Shown piece by piece: positions 1 to 7,273 of a stretch of 64,000 nucleotides of DNA. Position numbers and translations under genes: made by a program. The stretch covers positions 27,509-91,508 of the forward strand of contig JAERTE010000129.1 in assembly GCA_016845145.1 (NCBI GenBank), read 5' to 3'. Position 1 is the stretch's first letter. Every line of letters begins with the position of its first letter. The notes beneath the pieces were generated by a model that did no database searches, was not told where the DNA came from, and saw only the letters and a list, made by a program, of their open reading frames with translations. Origin of the DNA: Rhodospirillaceae bacterium (GTDB lineage: Bacteria; Pseudomonadota; Alphaproteobacteria; Rhodospirillales; Casp-alpha2).

Positions 1-5
1 CCAAT

Positions 6-3000
6 TTGACGAACAAACGAAACTCTTCCCGGCGTTGGCCGCTATCGCAACTGATCATTGTCGTGCTTGCCGTGGTCACGGTTGTGTCGGCGATCACTGT
101 TGGGGAAGTGGTTCGTCGGCTTGAGGGCGAGCATCTCCGCGAGGAACTGCAGGCGCGTAGTCAACAAACCGTAACGCTCTTGTCCGCTGTTCTGGTCGAC
201 GCGATGATTACCGAGGACCGCCCGCTCATTGAGAGCATCCTGGGGCAAGCCGCCAAAGCCGTACCAGAAATTCACTTCGTAGATGTGTTGAATGAGGACG
301 GCCGGGAGATCGCAAAATGGGTGCGCGCCGATGTCCATCACCCGGAATTCCACGTCGCCATGCAGGAGGACATCCGCTTCGAGGGCGAGCGTTTCGGAAC
401 CATCAAAATTCGATGGGATCTGACGGCGGCGACGGACCAGATTGATGGTCACGTTCGCTCGGTTCAGGGGTATATGATTTCCGGGATGGTCATATTGGCC
501 ATCCTTTTCTTTTTCTCCATGCGCCAGATCGTGTTCAAGCCGCTCGTCAATGTGCGCGAGCGAATTCAGGCAGCACTGGCTGGTGAACAGCCAGAGACAA
601 CGTCGATGTCAGCGTTCTCGGCTCGCGAGTTAGTTGATCTCTCGCGTTCGGCCGGTCGATTAACGACGCTCTATGCCGAACGACGCGAATTTGAAATCGA
701 ACTGAGGAAAGCCCGAGAACAGCTAGTCGACGCAATCGAATCGCTTTCCGATGGGTTCGTTATCTATGATGCCGAAGATCGGTTGATCATATGCAACGAG
801 CGCTATCGTCAGATCTATACGGAAAGCGCGGACCTCATTCAACCCGGAGCCTCGTTCGAGGAGATAATCCGCGGCGGCGCCGAGCGCGGTCAGTACAAGG
901 ACGCCAATGGCCGGGTCGATGATTGGGTCGCCGAAAGACTTAAGAAACATCGAAAGCCTGGTGAGCCGGTTGAGCAGGAGTTACCGGATGGTAGGTGGCT
1001 CCGTATCGAAGAGCGGAAGACGCGGCACGGCGGTATCGTCGGGTTTCGGGTGGATATTACCGAATTGAAGCAGCGAGAATTTGCGCTGCGTACCAGCGAA
1101 GAACGGATGCGCGCCACCGTGGACACGGCAATGGATTGCATCGTGTCGATCAATGCCCATGGGGAGATTGTACAGTTTAACCCAGCCGCCGAGCAGACTT
1201 TCGGTTACAGCAAAGAAGAAGTGCTGGGCAAGGAAATGGCCGAGATGATCGTGCCCGAGAAATACCGCGACGCCCACCGCGACGGCATGAAAAGATTCTG
1301 GGCGACGGGTGAGGGGCCAGTACTGAATAACCGCATTGAGATCGAAGCGCAGCGCGCCGACGGGTTTGTTTTCCCTATTGAGCTCGCCATATCGGTTTCC
1401 GATGAAGCCGACGGCCCGATTTTCGTCGCCTATATCCGAGATATTACTGAACGGCGCCGGGCTGAGGTCGAATTGACCGAGGCGAAAGAGAATGCGGAAG
1501 TCGCCAACCAGGCAAAATCCCAGTTCCTGGCCACCATGAGCCACGAGATCCGGACACCGATCAACGGTGCTTTGGGCGCTTTGGGGTTGTTGTCCGATAC
1601 GAACTTGGACGATGAACAACGCCAATTTGTGGTTACGGGCAAGCTTGCGGCGGAAGGCCTGTTGGATATCATCAATGACATTCTCGACTTCTCGAAAATG
1701 GAAGCTGGTAAGTTTGATTTCGAAAGTGAACCCTTCGATATCGTTGATCTGGCGGAAACCGTTACCGATGTAGTCGGGCCGAAAGCTCAGGAAAAAGGCA
1801 TTTCGGTCGATGCCGCGATTGCCACGGGCACGCCGCAATACTTGAAAGGAGATGCCGGCCGCCTTCGCCAGATATTGCTGAATTTGGTCGGGAATGCCGT
1901 CAAGTTTACCGACGAAGGTGGAATCATGATTATCGCCGAGGCGGTCTCTGAGACATCCGAACAGGCGGTTATCCGTTTTGAGATATCGGATACCGGAATC
2001 GGCATTGCGCCTGAGAATCACAATCAGTTGTTCGCGGAGTTCACCACGTTGACACCGGCCTACACTCAAAAATTCGGCGGTACCGGTTTGGGTCTGGCAA
2101 TATCGCGCAATCTTGTCGAGATGATGGGCGGAGAGATCGATTTTACTAGCGAACTCGGCAAAGGCAGTAAGTTTTGGTTTACCGTCACGCTGCCGAAGTT
2201 GCGCGACGATGAGATGGTGTCCTTCGAGGCAGATGCGGCAAAGGCTGCTGACGCACTAACACGTGAATTGAGCGGCCATGTGCTCTTGGCTGAAGACAAC
2301 CCCGCAAACCAAATCGTCGCAAAAACCATTTTGGAAAAGGCTGGCCTTGAGGTGGAGGTCGCCGCCAATGGCCTGGAGGCGGTCGAAGCGGCAAAGCGCC
2401 GGACTTTTGATCTTATATTGATGGATGTGGGCATGCCGGAAATGGACGGCATCGAAGCGACGGCGGAAATTCGAAAACTCGCGCCCTCTTCGGCCGAGAC
2501 TCCGATTGTTGCCATGACGACGCACGTCATGCGTGGCGATCGTGAAAATCTTTTATCCCAAGGTTTGGATGACTATCTGCCGAAACCGGCAACAAAACCC
2601 CAGATCCTCGAAATGGTGGGGAAGTGGCTCCGAAACGCCCCGGCTCCATCGCAAAAAGCGGATGTCGACAGGACCGAACAAGATCCTGGCGGCGACGATG
2701 TGATCGACCGTACGGTTCTCGTTCAATTGGGGGAGGACACCGACCCCAGCATGTTGCCGGAGGTGATCGAGACTTTCGTCAATCACGCCGCCGAACGTAT
2801 AGACGCTATGCACGCGGCCTTCGCGTCCGGAGACGTCGAGCGCCTTAGCGATGAAGCGCACGGCTTGAAGAGCAGTGCCGCGACATTCGGCGCGATGAGG
2901 TTGAATGCCATGGCGGCAGCATTGGAGCGGGACGCGAGAATTGGCATCGCAAATGATCTTTCCGAAATGGTAGAAGAAATTTCGAACGAGACGAATCTTG

Positions 3001-3041
3001 CAAGCCAAGCACTCAACGCGTTCGTGGACGAGATTTCGTAA
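6..3041 (+). CDS. Hybrid sensor histidine kinase (PAS-PAS-HisKA-HATPase-REC-HPt)
   Basis: Membrane-anchored phosphorelay kinase of 1011 residues. Two hydrophobic segments (about residues 14-36 and 155-172) flank an extracytoplasmic sensing region. Two PAS domains follow (about 235-355 and 365-490). The HisKA box MSHEIRTP puts the autophosphorylated His at 513. The ATPase domain has its N box (NLVGNAVKF) and the G boxes DTGIGIAPE and GGTGLGLAI. A receiver follows, with the phospho-acceptor Asp near 807 (LILMDVGMP), then a C-terminal HPt domain with His near 952 (EAHGLKSSA). So the protein carries three steps of a His-Asp-His relay, and an external response regulator should receive the phosphate. 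The visible start is TTG five bases from the window edge, so the true start may lie upstream. It sits inside the inferred integrated element, next to the integrase, and may be cargo. The ligand is unknown. Confidence 0.93.
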   Translation: MTNKRNSSRRWPLSQLIIVVLAVVTVVSAITVGEVVRRLEGEHLREELQARSQQTVTLLSAVLVDAMITEDRPLIESILGQAAKAVPEIHFVDVLNEDGREIAKWVRADVHHPEFHVAMQEDIRFEGERFGTIKIRWDLTAATDQIDGHVRSVQGYMISGMVILAILFFFSMRQIVFKPLVNVRERIQAALAGEQPETTSMSAFSARELVDLSRSAGRLTTLYAERREFEIELRKAREQLVDAIESLSDGFVIYDAEDRLIICNERYRQIYTESADLIQPGASFEEIIRGGAERGQYKDANGRVDDWVAERLKKHRKPGEPVEQELPDGRWLRIEERKTRHGGIVGFRVDITELKQREFALRTSEERMRATVDTAMDCIVSINAHGEIVQFNPAAEQTFGYSKEEVLGKEMAEMIVPEKYRDAHRDGMKRFWATGEGPVLNNRIEIEAQRADGFVFPIELAISVSDEADGPIFVAYIRDITERRRAEVELTEAKENAEVANQAKSQFLATMSHEIRTPINGALGALGLLSDTNLDDEQRQFVVTGKLAAEGLLDIINDILDFSKMEAGKFDFESEPFDIVDLAETVTDVVGPKAQEKGISVDAAIATGTPQYLKGDAGRLRQILLNLVGNAVKFTDEGGIMIIAEAVSETSEQAVIRFEISDTGIGIAPENHNQLFAEFTTLTPAYTQKFGGTGLGLAISRNLVEMMGGEIDFTSELGKGSKFWFTVTLPKLRDDEMVSFEADAAKAADALTRELSGHVLLAEDNPANQIVAKTILEKAGLEVEVAANGLEAVEAAKRRTFDLILMDVGMPEMDGIEATAEIRKLAPSSAETPIVAMTTHVMRGDRENLLSQGLDDYLPKPATKPQILEMVGKWLRNAPAPSQKADVDRTEQDPGGDDVIDRTVLVQLGEDTDPSMLPEVIETFVNHAAERIDAMHAAFASGDVERLSDEAHGLKSSAATFGAMRLNAMAAALERDARIGIANDLSEMVEEISNETNLASQALNAFVDEIS

Positions 3042-3042
3042 G

Positions 3043-3063
3043 ATTTCCATTAGCGGAAATTTT
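3043..3063 (+). terminator. Weak rho-independent terminator after the hybrid kinase
   Basis: Directly after the kinase stop codon a 6-bp stem (ATTTCC / GGAAAT, loop ATTAGC) is followed by a short T run. The stem is AT-rich, so this is only a moderate candidate. The next gene, the integrase, is convergent. Confidence 0.4.
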
Positions 3064-3159
3064 ATGGATCGAGATCCAGAACTCGGCGATGGCTCGAGCC
3101 TCTTGAGCCACAGAACGCGTTCGATGTCCGTTAAGCGTCTATCCGGAGCTTATGCGCTT

Positions 3160-4410
3160 TCAAACCCCAAATGTCGGCATCCCCTCTCGGATGGCATCCG
3201 CCACATAGGAGGGTGCCAAGTGAGCATAATGCTTCTCAACCATCCGCGTATCACTGTGTCCAAGCTGCGCGGCGATAACGGGGAGGGGGGTTCGGTTCAT
3301 AGCCAGATGACTGGCGTGGGTGTGGCGCAGAATGTGGAATGATATCGCGGGTTCAATCTTTGCGACCTTACACGCCTCGCTGAGCCGCCGGGTTTGATGG
3401 GCTTTTTTCCACGTTGATCCGTCGGCGTGGCAAAAAAGGGGATCGGTTTCATCCCGATTGCCAACAACGTCCCAGAAAAAATGCCGCGCCTCGTCACTCA
3501 GCGTCACAAAGCGTTCCTTTCCGTTCTTGCTCGCCTGTACGTAAAGCCGTCCATGATCGGCGATGAAATCACGGACATGCATTTGCGTGAGCTCGCCGTA
3601 TCTGCATCCGCTGAACAGTGCCGCTTTCACCAATCTAGCGAAATCCGGGGCGCAAACGTCAACCAATCGGCTGCATTCTTCGAGCGTCAAGTAACGAACT
3701 CTCGGCGCATCGACCGAACGGAACGGCGCCACCCGCCGCCAGGCCTCGTCGGACGCAACCCGCCCCTCCACATAGGCCCGATTGAGCGCGGCCTTGAGAA
3801 CGGTCAGCACACGATTGGCCGAGGCCTTGCGCTGGCGTATTTCATCCGCTGTGTCGGGTGCGCTGCCGAAATTCTGTTCGTTGCCCGGTTTGGTGCGACG
3901 CTTCGGTGGTGCCAAAGCCAACTTCTCGTGGAATGCCCGGATGCGTACATGGGTGAGCTTCTCGGCCTCCAGGTGCCCAAGCTCGGGCAAGATATGCGCA
4001 TTGCATACAGAGCGCACCTGACCGATCCCGCGGCGGTGTACGGCGTACCATTCAATATAATCTTCCATCAGGCGGATAACCGTGTAGCGCCCTTCATGCG
4101 CGCCCGTATAACCGGCTTCATGGTGCGCCATCTTGGTGAACCATTCCCTGGCCTTAGCCTGGGCCTGACTGTACGACAGGATATTTAAGTTGTCAGGATC
4201 CTGGGTATCATCGGCAATGCCCAGTCCCGTCTTGTGATATCGACCATCGTCGCTCCGATAGCGCGCAAGCCACGATGCCTTAAGCTTTCCCTTGCGGTAT
4301 CCGAGGTGCATGCCGCCATCAATGGATTTCCAATAGGGCTCATGCGCGTGGGGCAGGGAACGCCGGGAGGTACGGCTATCGAGACGGGGGTCGGAAATTG
4401 TTCTTGCCAT
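3160..4410 (-). CDS. Tyrosine site-specific integrase
   Basis: Phage/island-type tyrosine recombinase of 416 residues. The N-terminal part (about 30-90) resembles an arm-binding domain, the core-binding SAM-like domain spans about 105-215, and the catalytic domain about 235-410. Visible catalytic residues are Arg270 (SGCRYGEL), Lys295, His359 and Arg362 (FHILRH), His385 (LGHSDTRM) and the nucleophile Tyr395 (EKHYAHL), so the active site looks complete. The ATG at 4410 has no strong ribosome-binding site. The gene reads away from a 3' fragment of tRNA-Glu 138 bp upstream, the usual arrangement for an integrase beside its attachment site. Two TTTAGGTAA repeats lie just upstream of the start and may link its expression to recombination. 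The element it moves extends to the left and out of the window. Confidence 0.95.
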   Translation of the reverse strand: MARTISDPRLDSRTSRRSLPHAHEPYWKSIDGGMHLGYRKGKLKASWLARYRSDDGRYHKTGLGIADDTQDPDNLNILSYSQAQAKAREWFTKMAHHEAGYTGAHEGRYTVIRLMEDYIEWYAVHRRGIGQVRSVCNAHILPELGHLEAEKLTHVRIRAFHEKLALAPPKRRTKPGNEQNFGSAPDTADEIRQRKASANRVLTVLKAALNRAYVEGRVASDEAWRRVAPFRSVDAPRVRYLTLEECSRLVDVCAPDFARLVKAALFSGCRYGELTQMHVRDFIADHGRLYVQASKNGKERFVTLSDEARHFFWDVVGNRDETDPLFCHADGSTWKKAHQTRRLSEACKVAKIEPAISFHILRHTHASHLAMNRTPLPVIAAQLGHSDTRMVEKHYAHLAPSYVADAIREGMPTFGV

Positions 4411-4418
4411 GGGTCCAA

Positions 4419-4438
4419 TTTAGGTAATTTTTAGGTAA
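4419..4438. repeat. Direct repeat TTTAGGTAA x2 upstream of the integrase
   Basis: TTTAGGTAA occurs at 4419-4427 and 4430-4438, exactly 11 bp apart, about one helical turn. Closely phased direct repeats near an integrase start are typical of excisionase or integrase arm-binding sites. That function is inferred, not shown. Confidence 0.5.
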
Positions 4439-4466
4439 ATACCGTGCTGGATTATAGCAAGCAACG

Positions 4467-4538
4467 ATGGACGTGCATGGAGTTAATATGTTGTTTTTAT
4501 TGTGTTATATGTGTTTTTCTGCGTCCATGAATGTCCAT
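4467..4538. repeat. 14-bp inverted repeat beside the attachment site (candidate integrase arm sites)
   Basis: ATGGACGTGCATGG (4467-4480) and CCATGAATGTCCAT (4525-4538) are inverted copies with 12 of 14 positions matching, separated by 44 bp of very AT-rich DNA. The right copy also carries GTCCAT twice in direct orientation, 10 bp apart. Their place between the integrase start and the tRNA fragment suits recombinase arm-type sites. Confidence 0.5.
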
Positions 4539-4547
4539 TTTTCATTT

Positions 4548-4591
4548 CTTTCACGGCGGAAACACGGGTTCGAGTCCCGTAGGGGTCACCA
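4548..4591 (+). other. attR-like site: 3' fragment of tRNA-Glu
   Basis: These 44 nt match the 3' part of a bacterial tRNA-Glu(UUC). They contain the anticodon loop CTTTCAC, the 3' anticodon strand GGCGG, a complete T arm (ACGGG-TTCGAGT-CCCGT), the acceptor strand AGGGGTC, and discriminator A plus encoded CCA. No D arm or 5' acceptor strand precedes it; upstream is AT-rich island DNA. An integrated element that uses a tRNA 3' end as its site leaves exactly such a duplicated 3' fragment at its distal end, followed by the original downstream DNA. Here that is the tRNA terminator at 4608. The intact tRNA-Glu should lie to the left, outside the window. Confidence 0.85.
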
Positions 4592-4607
4592 ACGTTTCGA
4601 TGAATCA

Positions 4608-4630
4608 GCCGCCTGACCGGGCGGCTTTTT
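4608..4630 (+). terminator. Rho-independent terminator of the original tRNA-Glu gene
   Basis: GCCGCC-TGACC-GGGCGGC followed by a T run lies 17 bp downstream of the CCA end of the tRNA-Glu fragment. It would have ended tRNA-Glu transcription before the element inserted. Confidence 0.8.
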
Positions 4631-4680
4631 CGTTTTTCCGTGACCCGCCGACGTTCACGATGGATCGCATCGGAACCCTC

Positions 4681-4707
4681 GGAAAAATCGCTACGCTAGC
4701 GTTTTCC
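4681..4707. repeat. Imperfect hairpin next to a dispersed repeat
   Basis: GGAAAA-AT-CGCTA / CGC / TAGCG-TTTTCC forms an 11-bp stem with a 2-nt bulge. It directly precedes the dispersed repeat at 4709 and may belong to a REP-like unit. Confidence 0.5.
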
Positions 4708-4708
4708 C

Positions 4709-4772
4709 GGGGTCAGGAACCATTTGTTTTCAATCGCCTCATAAAAAAATCTGGGGACCGAACCCAATTTTC
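4709..4772 (+). repeat. Dispersed intergenic repeat, copy 1
   Basis: About 64 bp with the order GGGGTCAGGAACC, TTTGTTTT, an A run, CTGGGGACCGAACCC, AATTTTC. The same order of blocks recurs at 36744-36806. It contains no credible gene. It resembles short sequences associated with REP elements in many genomes, but no transposase is present here. Confidence 0.6.
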
Positions 4773-4884
4773 TCATTAATGAGAATGTTCCAGATCAAAC
4801 GCTGCGGTGGAGCGTTTGGGGCAGGTTATTCTCGGGCGGGCGCTCGTCCCAGCAGCCACCACTTTCAAGCCAGCGCCAACAAAA

Positions 4885-6027
4885 TCAGAACGCGTCAAGA
4901 CCGAGCAGGTTACGGCCGATGATCAGCTGATTGATCTGTGTCGTGCCGTCCGGAATGGTCAGCAGCCGGGCGTTGCGAAAGTGGCGTTCGACGGGGAATT
5001 CCTTGGTGATGCCGAAGGCGCCGTGGACCTGAATGGCTTTCGAGGCGATGCGATTCGCGGCTTCCGTGGCGAAAACCTTGCAGATGCCGGCCTCGACCGG
5101 AAACGGCTCGCCCTTGTTGAGCATTTTCAGGCCCCGGTAGACGAGCAAGCGGGCCGCGTCCAAATCGATGGCCATGTCGGCGATCAGAGCCTGGATCAAC
5201 TGGTGCGAGCCGATGGCCTTGCCGAAGCTTGAACGCTGCTTGGCATAAGCAATGGCATCGTCGAGGGCGGCGCCGGCGATACCCAGGGCGACGGTGGAGA
5301 TGAAACACCGGGCGCGCTCAAACCCGCGCATGGTTAGGCGCAGGCCGCCGCCGATGCCGCCGACGGCGTTCGATGCCGGCACCACCACGTCGTTCAGGAT
5401 GACCTCGCCCATGGACCATCCCTTGAGGCCGAGCTTGTCAATGTCGCGGACCTCGTAACCGTGTTCCTCGCGGTCGAGGAGGAAGACAGTGAACTCGTTT
5501 TCGTCGCTTCGGGTCAGCACGATAAGCACGTCCGATACGATGACGTTCGATGTCCAGAGCTTGGCGCCGGTGATGCGGTAGTTGTCGCCGTCGCGTACGG
5601 CGCGGGTCGTGATGGCGCGCACGTCGGAGCCGGCGTTGGGCTCGCTGACCGCCGAGCTGCCGATCAAGTCGCCGGACAACAGGCCGGGCATGTACCGCGC
5701 CTTCAGTTCCGGCGATCCGCCCTGTGAGAGCTTAAGCGACACGCCCTCGGTGACGAAGCCGGTACCGGCGAGGTCGGGGGAGACGCGGGCCAGTTCCTCG
5801 CTGATCAAGCCGCTGGTCAGGATGTCCAGGCCGAGCCCGCCGTCGGCATCTGACACACCGGCGCAGCACATGCCGTAGTCGGCACCCATCTTCAGTAGCT
5901 TGTGGGTGACACCCTTGGGAATGGCGTCGTCGAGATATTGGTCGGTAATGGGGCGCATCTCGCGCTCCAGGAAGCCGCGCCAGCTGTCGACGGCGATTTG
6001 TTGTTCCTCGGTCAGTTCGAAATTCAT
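4885..6027 (-). CDS. Acyl-CoA dehydrogenase
   Basis: FAD-dependent acyl-CoA dehydrogenase of 380 residues, the usual family length, which would pass electrons to ETF while introducing a C2-C3 double bond in an acyl-CoA. The N-terminal helical domain, the middle beta domain (SAVSEPNAGSDV, KLWTSNV) and the C-terminal helical domain (RSSFGKAIGSHQ, QVHGAFGITKEFPVERHFR) are all recognisable. The usual catalytic Glu motif YEGT reads PDGT near the C-terminus, so an Asp replaces the Glu. This may change substrate or activity. It is the last gene of a three-gene operon and overlaps the CoA-transferase by 4 bp (ATGA), implying translational coupling. The substrate is unknown. Confidence 0.93.
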   Translation of the reverse strand: MNFELTEEQQIAVDSWRGFLEREMRPITDQYLDDAIPKGVTHKLLKMGADYGMCCAGVSDADGGLGLDILTSGLISEELARVSPDLAGTGFVTEGVSLKLSQGGSPELKARYMPGLLSGDLIGSSAVSEPNAGSDVRAITTRAVRDGDNYRITGAKLWTSNVIVSDVLIVLTRSDENEFTVFLLDREEHGYEVRDIDKLGLKGWSMGEVILNDVVVPASNAVGGIGGGLRLTMRGFERARCFISTVALGIAGAALDDAIAYAKQRSSFGKAIGSHQLIQALIADMAIDLDAARLLVYRGLKMLNKGEPFPVEAGICKVFATEAANRIASKAIQVHGAFGITKEFPVERHFRNARLLTIPDGTTQINQLIIGRNLLGLDAF

Positions 6028-7223
6028 GTGGTTTCTCTCGCCGGGACAAAGCCGGCCAATTCATCTTCGTTCAAATCAAGCCAATCGCGCAGGACCTCCT
6101 CCGTGTGTTCACCGACCAAGGGCGGCGCGGTCCAGTCGGCGGCAATGTCGAAGCCCGTGTATTTGACCGCCGGGCCGATGCTCGGAATCGATCCGTAGGT
6201 GGGATGGGTGACGGTCTGCTTCATACCCCGGTGCAGAACCTGGGGATGATTGAAAACCTGTTCCATGTTGTTGATGGGGGTGCTCGGCACGCCGGCGGCG
6301 TCGAGCTTTGCGATCAAATCCGCCAAGCTATGGCCGATCAGCTCCGCGTCGAGCACCTCATGCAGGGCGCCGCGGTTTTGGACGCGGCCATCCAAGGTGG
6401 CGAAGCGCGCGTCGTCGAGCAAATCCATACGTTCGATGACCTCGAGAAAGGTCTCGAACAGGTTCTGGTGCCCGGCGGCGATGACGACCCAGCCGTCGGC
6501 CACTTGGAAGGCCCGATAAGGCACCAGGGCGGCGTGCTCGGAGCCGCATTTCTCGCGATTATTGCCGGTCATCAGGTATTCCATGGCGGCGTCCATGAGG
6601 AAGGTAACCTCGGCCTCGAGCAGGCTGGTCTCGATCTTCTGCCCCTTGCCTTTGCGCTCGCGCTCGAACAGGGCCGTCATGATGGCACCCATGGTGTACT
6701 GGCCGCAGACCAGATCGAAAGCCGACGTGCCGAGCTTCACCGGCCGGCCATCAGGCTCGCCAGTGATGCTCATGTAGCCGCCTTCCGCTTGGATGGTCAG
6801 ATCGAAGGCGCCCTTGTCGGCGCTTGGCCCGTCTGCGCCCATGCCCGACATGGCGGCATAGATGAGGCGCGGCTGTTCGCGGGAAAGCTCCTCGTAACCG
6901 AAGCCCAGCCGATCCATGACACCGGGCCGGAAGTTCTCAACGATGATATCGGCCTTTCGGCACAACCTGAGCGCCATGGCCCGGCCCTCGGCGGTTTTTG
7001 TATCAACGACGATGGAACGCTTGTTACGGTTCGCTGCATAGAAGCTCATACCCTGGCCTTCGAAGAAGGGCGGGCCCTGATGACGGACGGGATCACCATC
7101 GGGCAGTTCGAGTTTCGCCACGTCGGCGCCTAGGTCACCCAGCAGCATGGTGCAGAACGGACCGGCGAAAATGCGGGTGAAGTCCAACACCCGTATGCCG
7201 GAAAGCGGTTTGTCTTTCATCAT
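6024..7223 (-). CDS. Class III CoA-transferase (CaiB/BaiF family)
   Basis: Formyl-CoA-transferase-like enzyme of 399 residues, which would move CoA from a donor thioester to a carboxylic acid. The N-terminus LSGIRVLDFTRIFAGPFCTM is the family signature. The Asp in TSAFDLVCGQ is the likely nucleophile that forms the acyl-anhydride. I chose the ATG at 7223 because GGAG lies 5 nt upstream of an ATG-ATG pair; an in-frame TTG at 7238 lies ahead of that site. It sits between the flavoprotein gene (50-bp gap) and the acyl-CoA dehydrogenase (4-bp overlap). The context suggests activation of an unusual acid to its CoA ester, followed by oxidation. The exact acid cannot be read from the sequence. Confidence 0.93.
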   Translation of the reverse strand: MMKDKPLSGIRVLDFTRIFAGPFCTMLLGDLGADVAKLELPDGDPVRHQGPPFFEGQGMSFYAANRNKRSIVVDTKTAEGRAMALRLCRKADIIVENFRPGVMDRLGFGYEELSREQPRLIYAAMSGMGADGPSADKGAFDLTIQAEGGYMSITGEPDGRPVKLGTSAFDLVCGQYTMGAIMTALFERERKGKGQKIETSLLEAEVTFLMDAAMEYLMTGNNREKCGSEHAALVPYRAFQVADGWVVIAAGHQNLFETFLEVIERMDLLDDARFATLDGRVQNRGALHEVLDAELIGHSLADLIAKLDAAGVPSTPINNMEQVFNHPQVLHRGMKQTVTHPTYGSIPSIGPAVKYTGFDIAADWTAPPLVGEHTEEVLRDWLDLNEDELAGFVPARETT

Positions 7224-7273
7224 GCGATCTCCAGTCAACTAGCAGAATATTGCCCCGTCGAAGGCCGTCGGCA

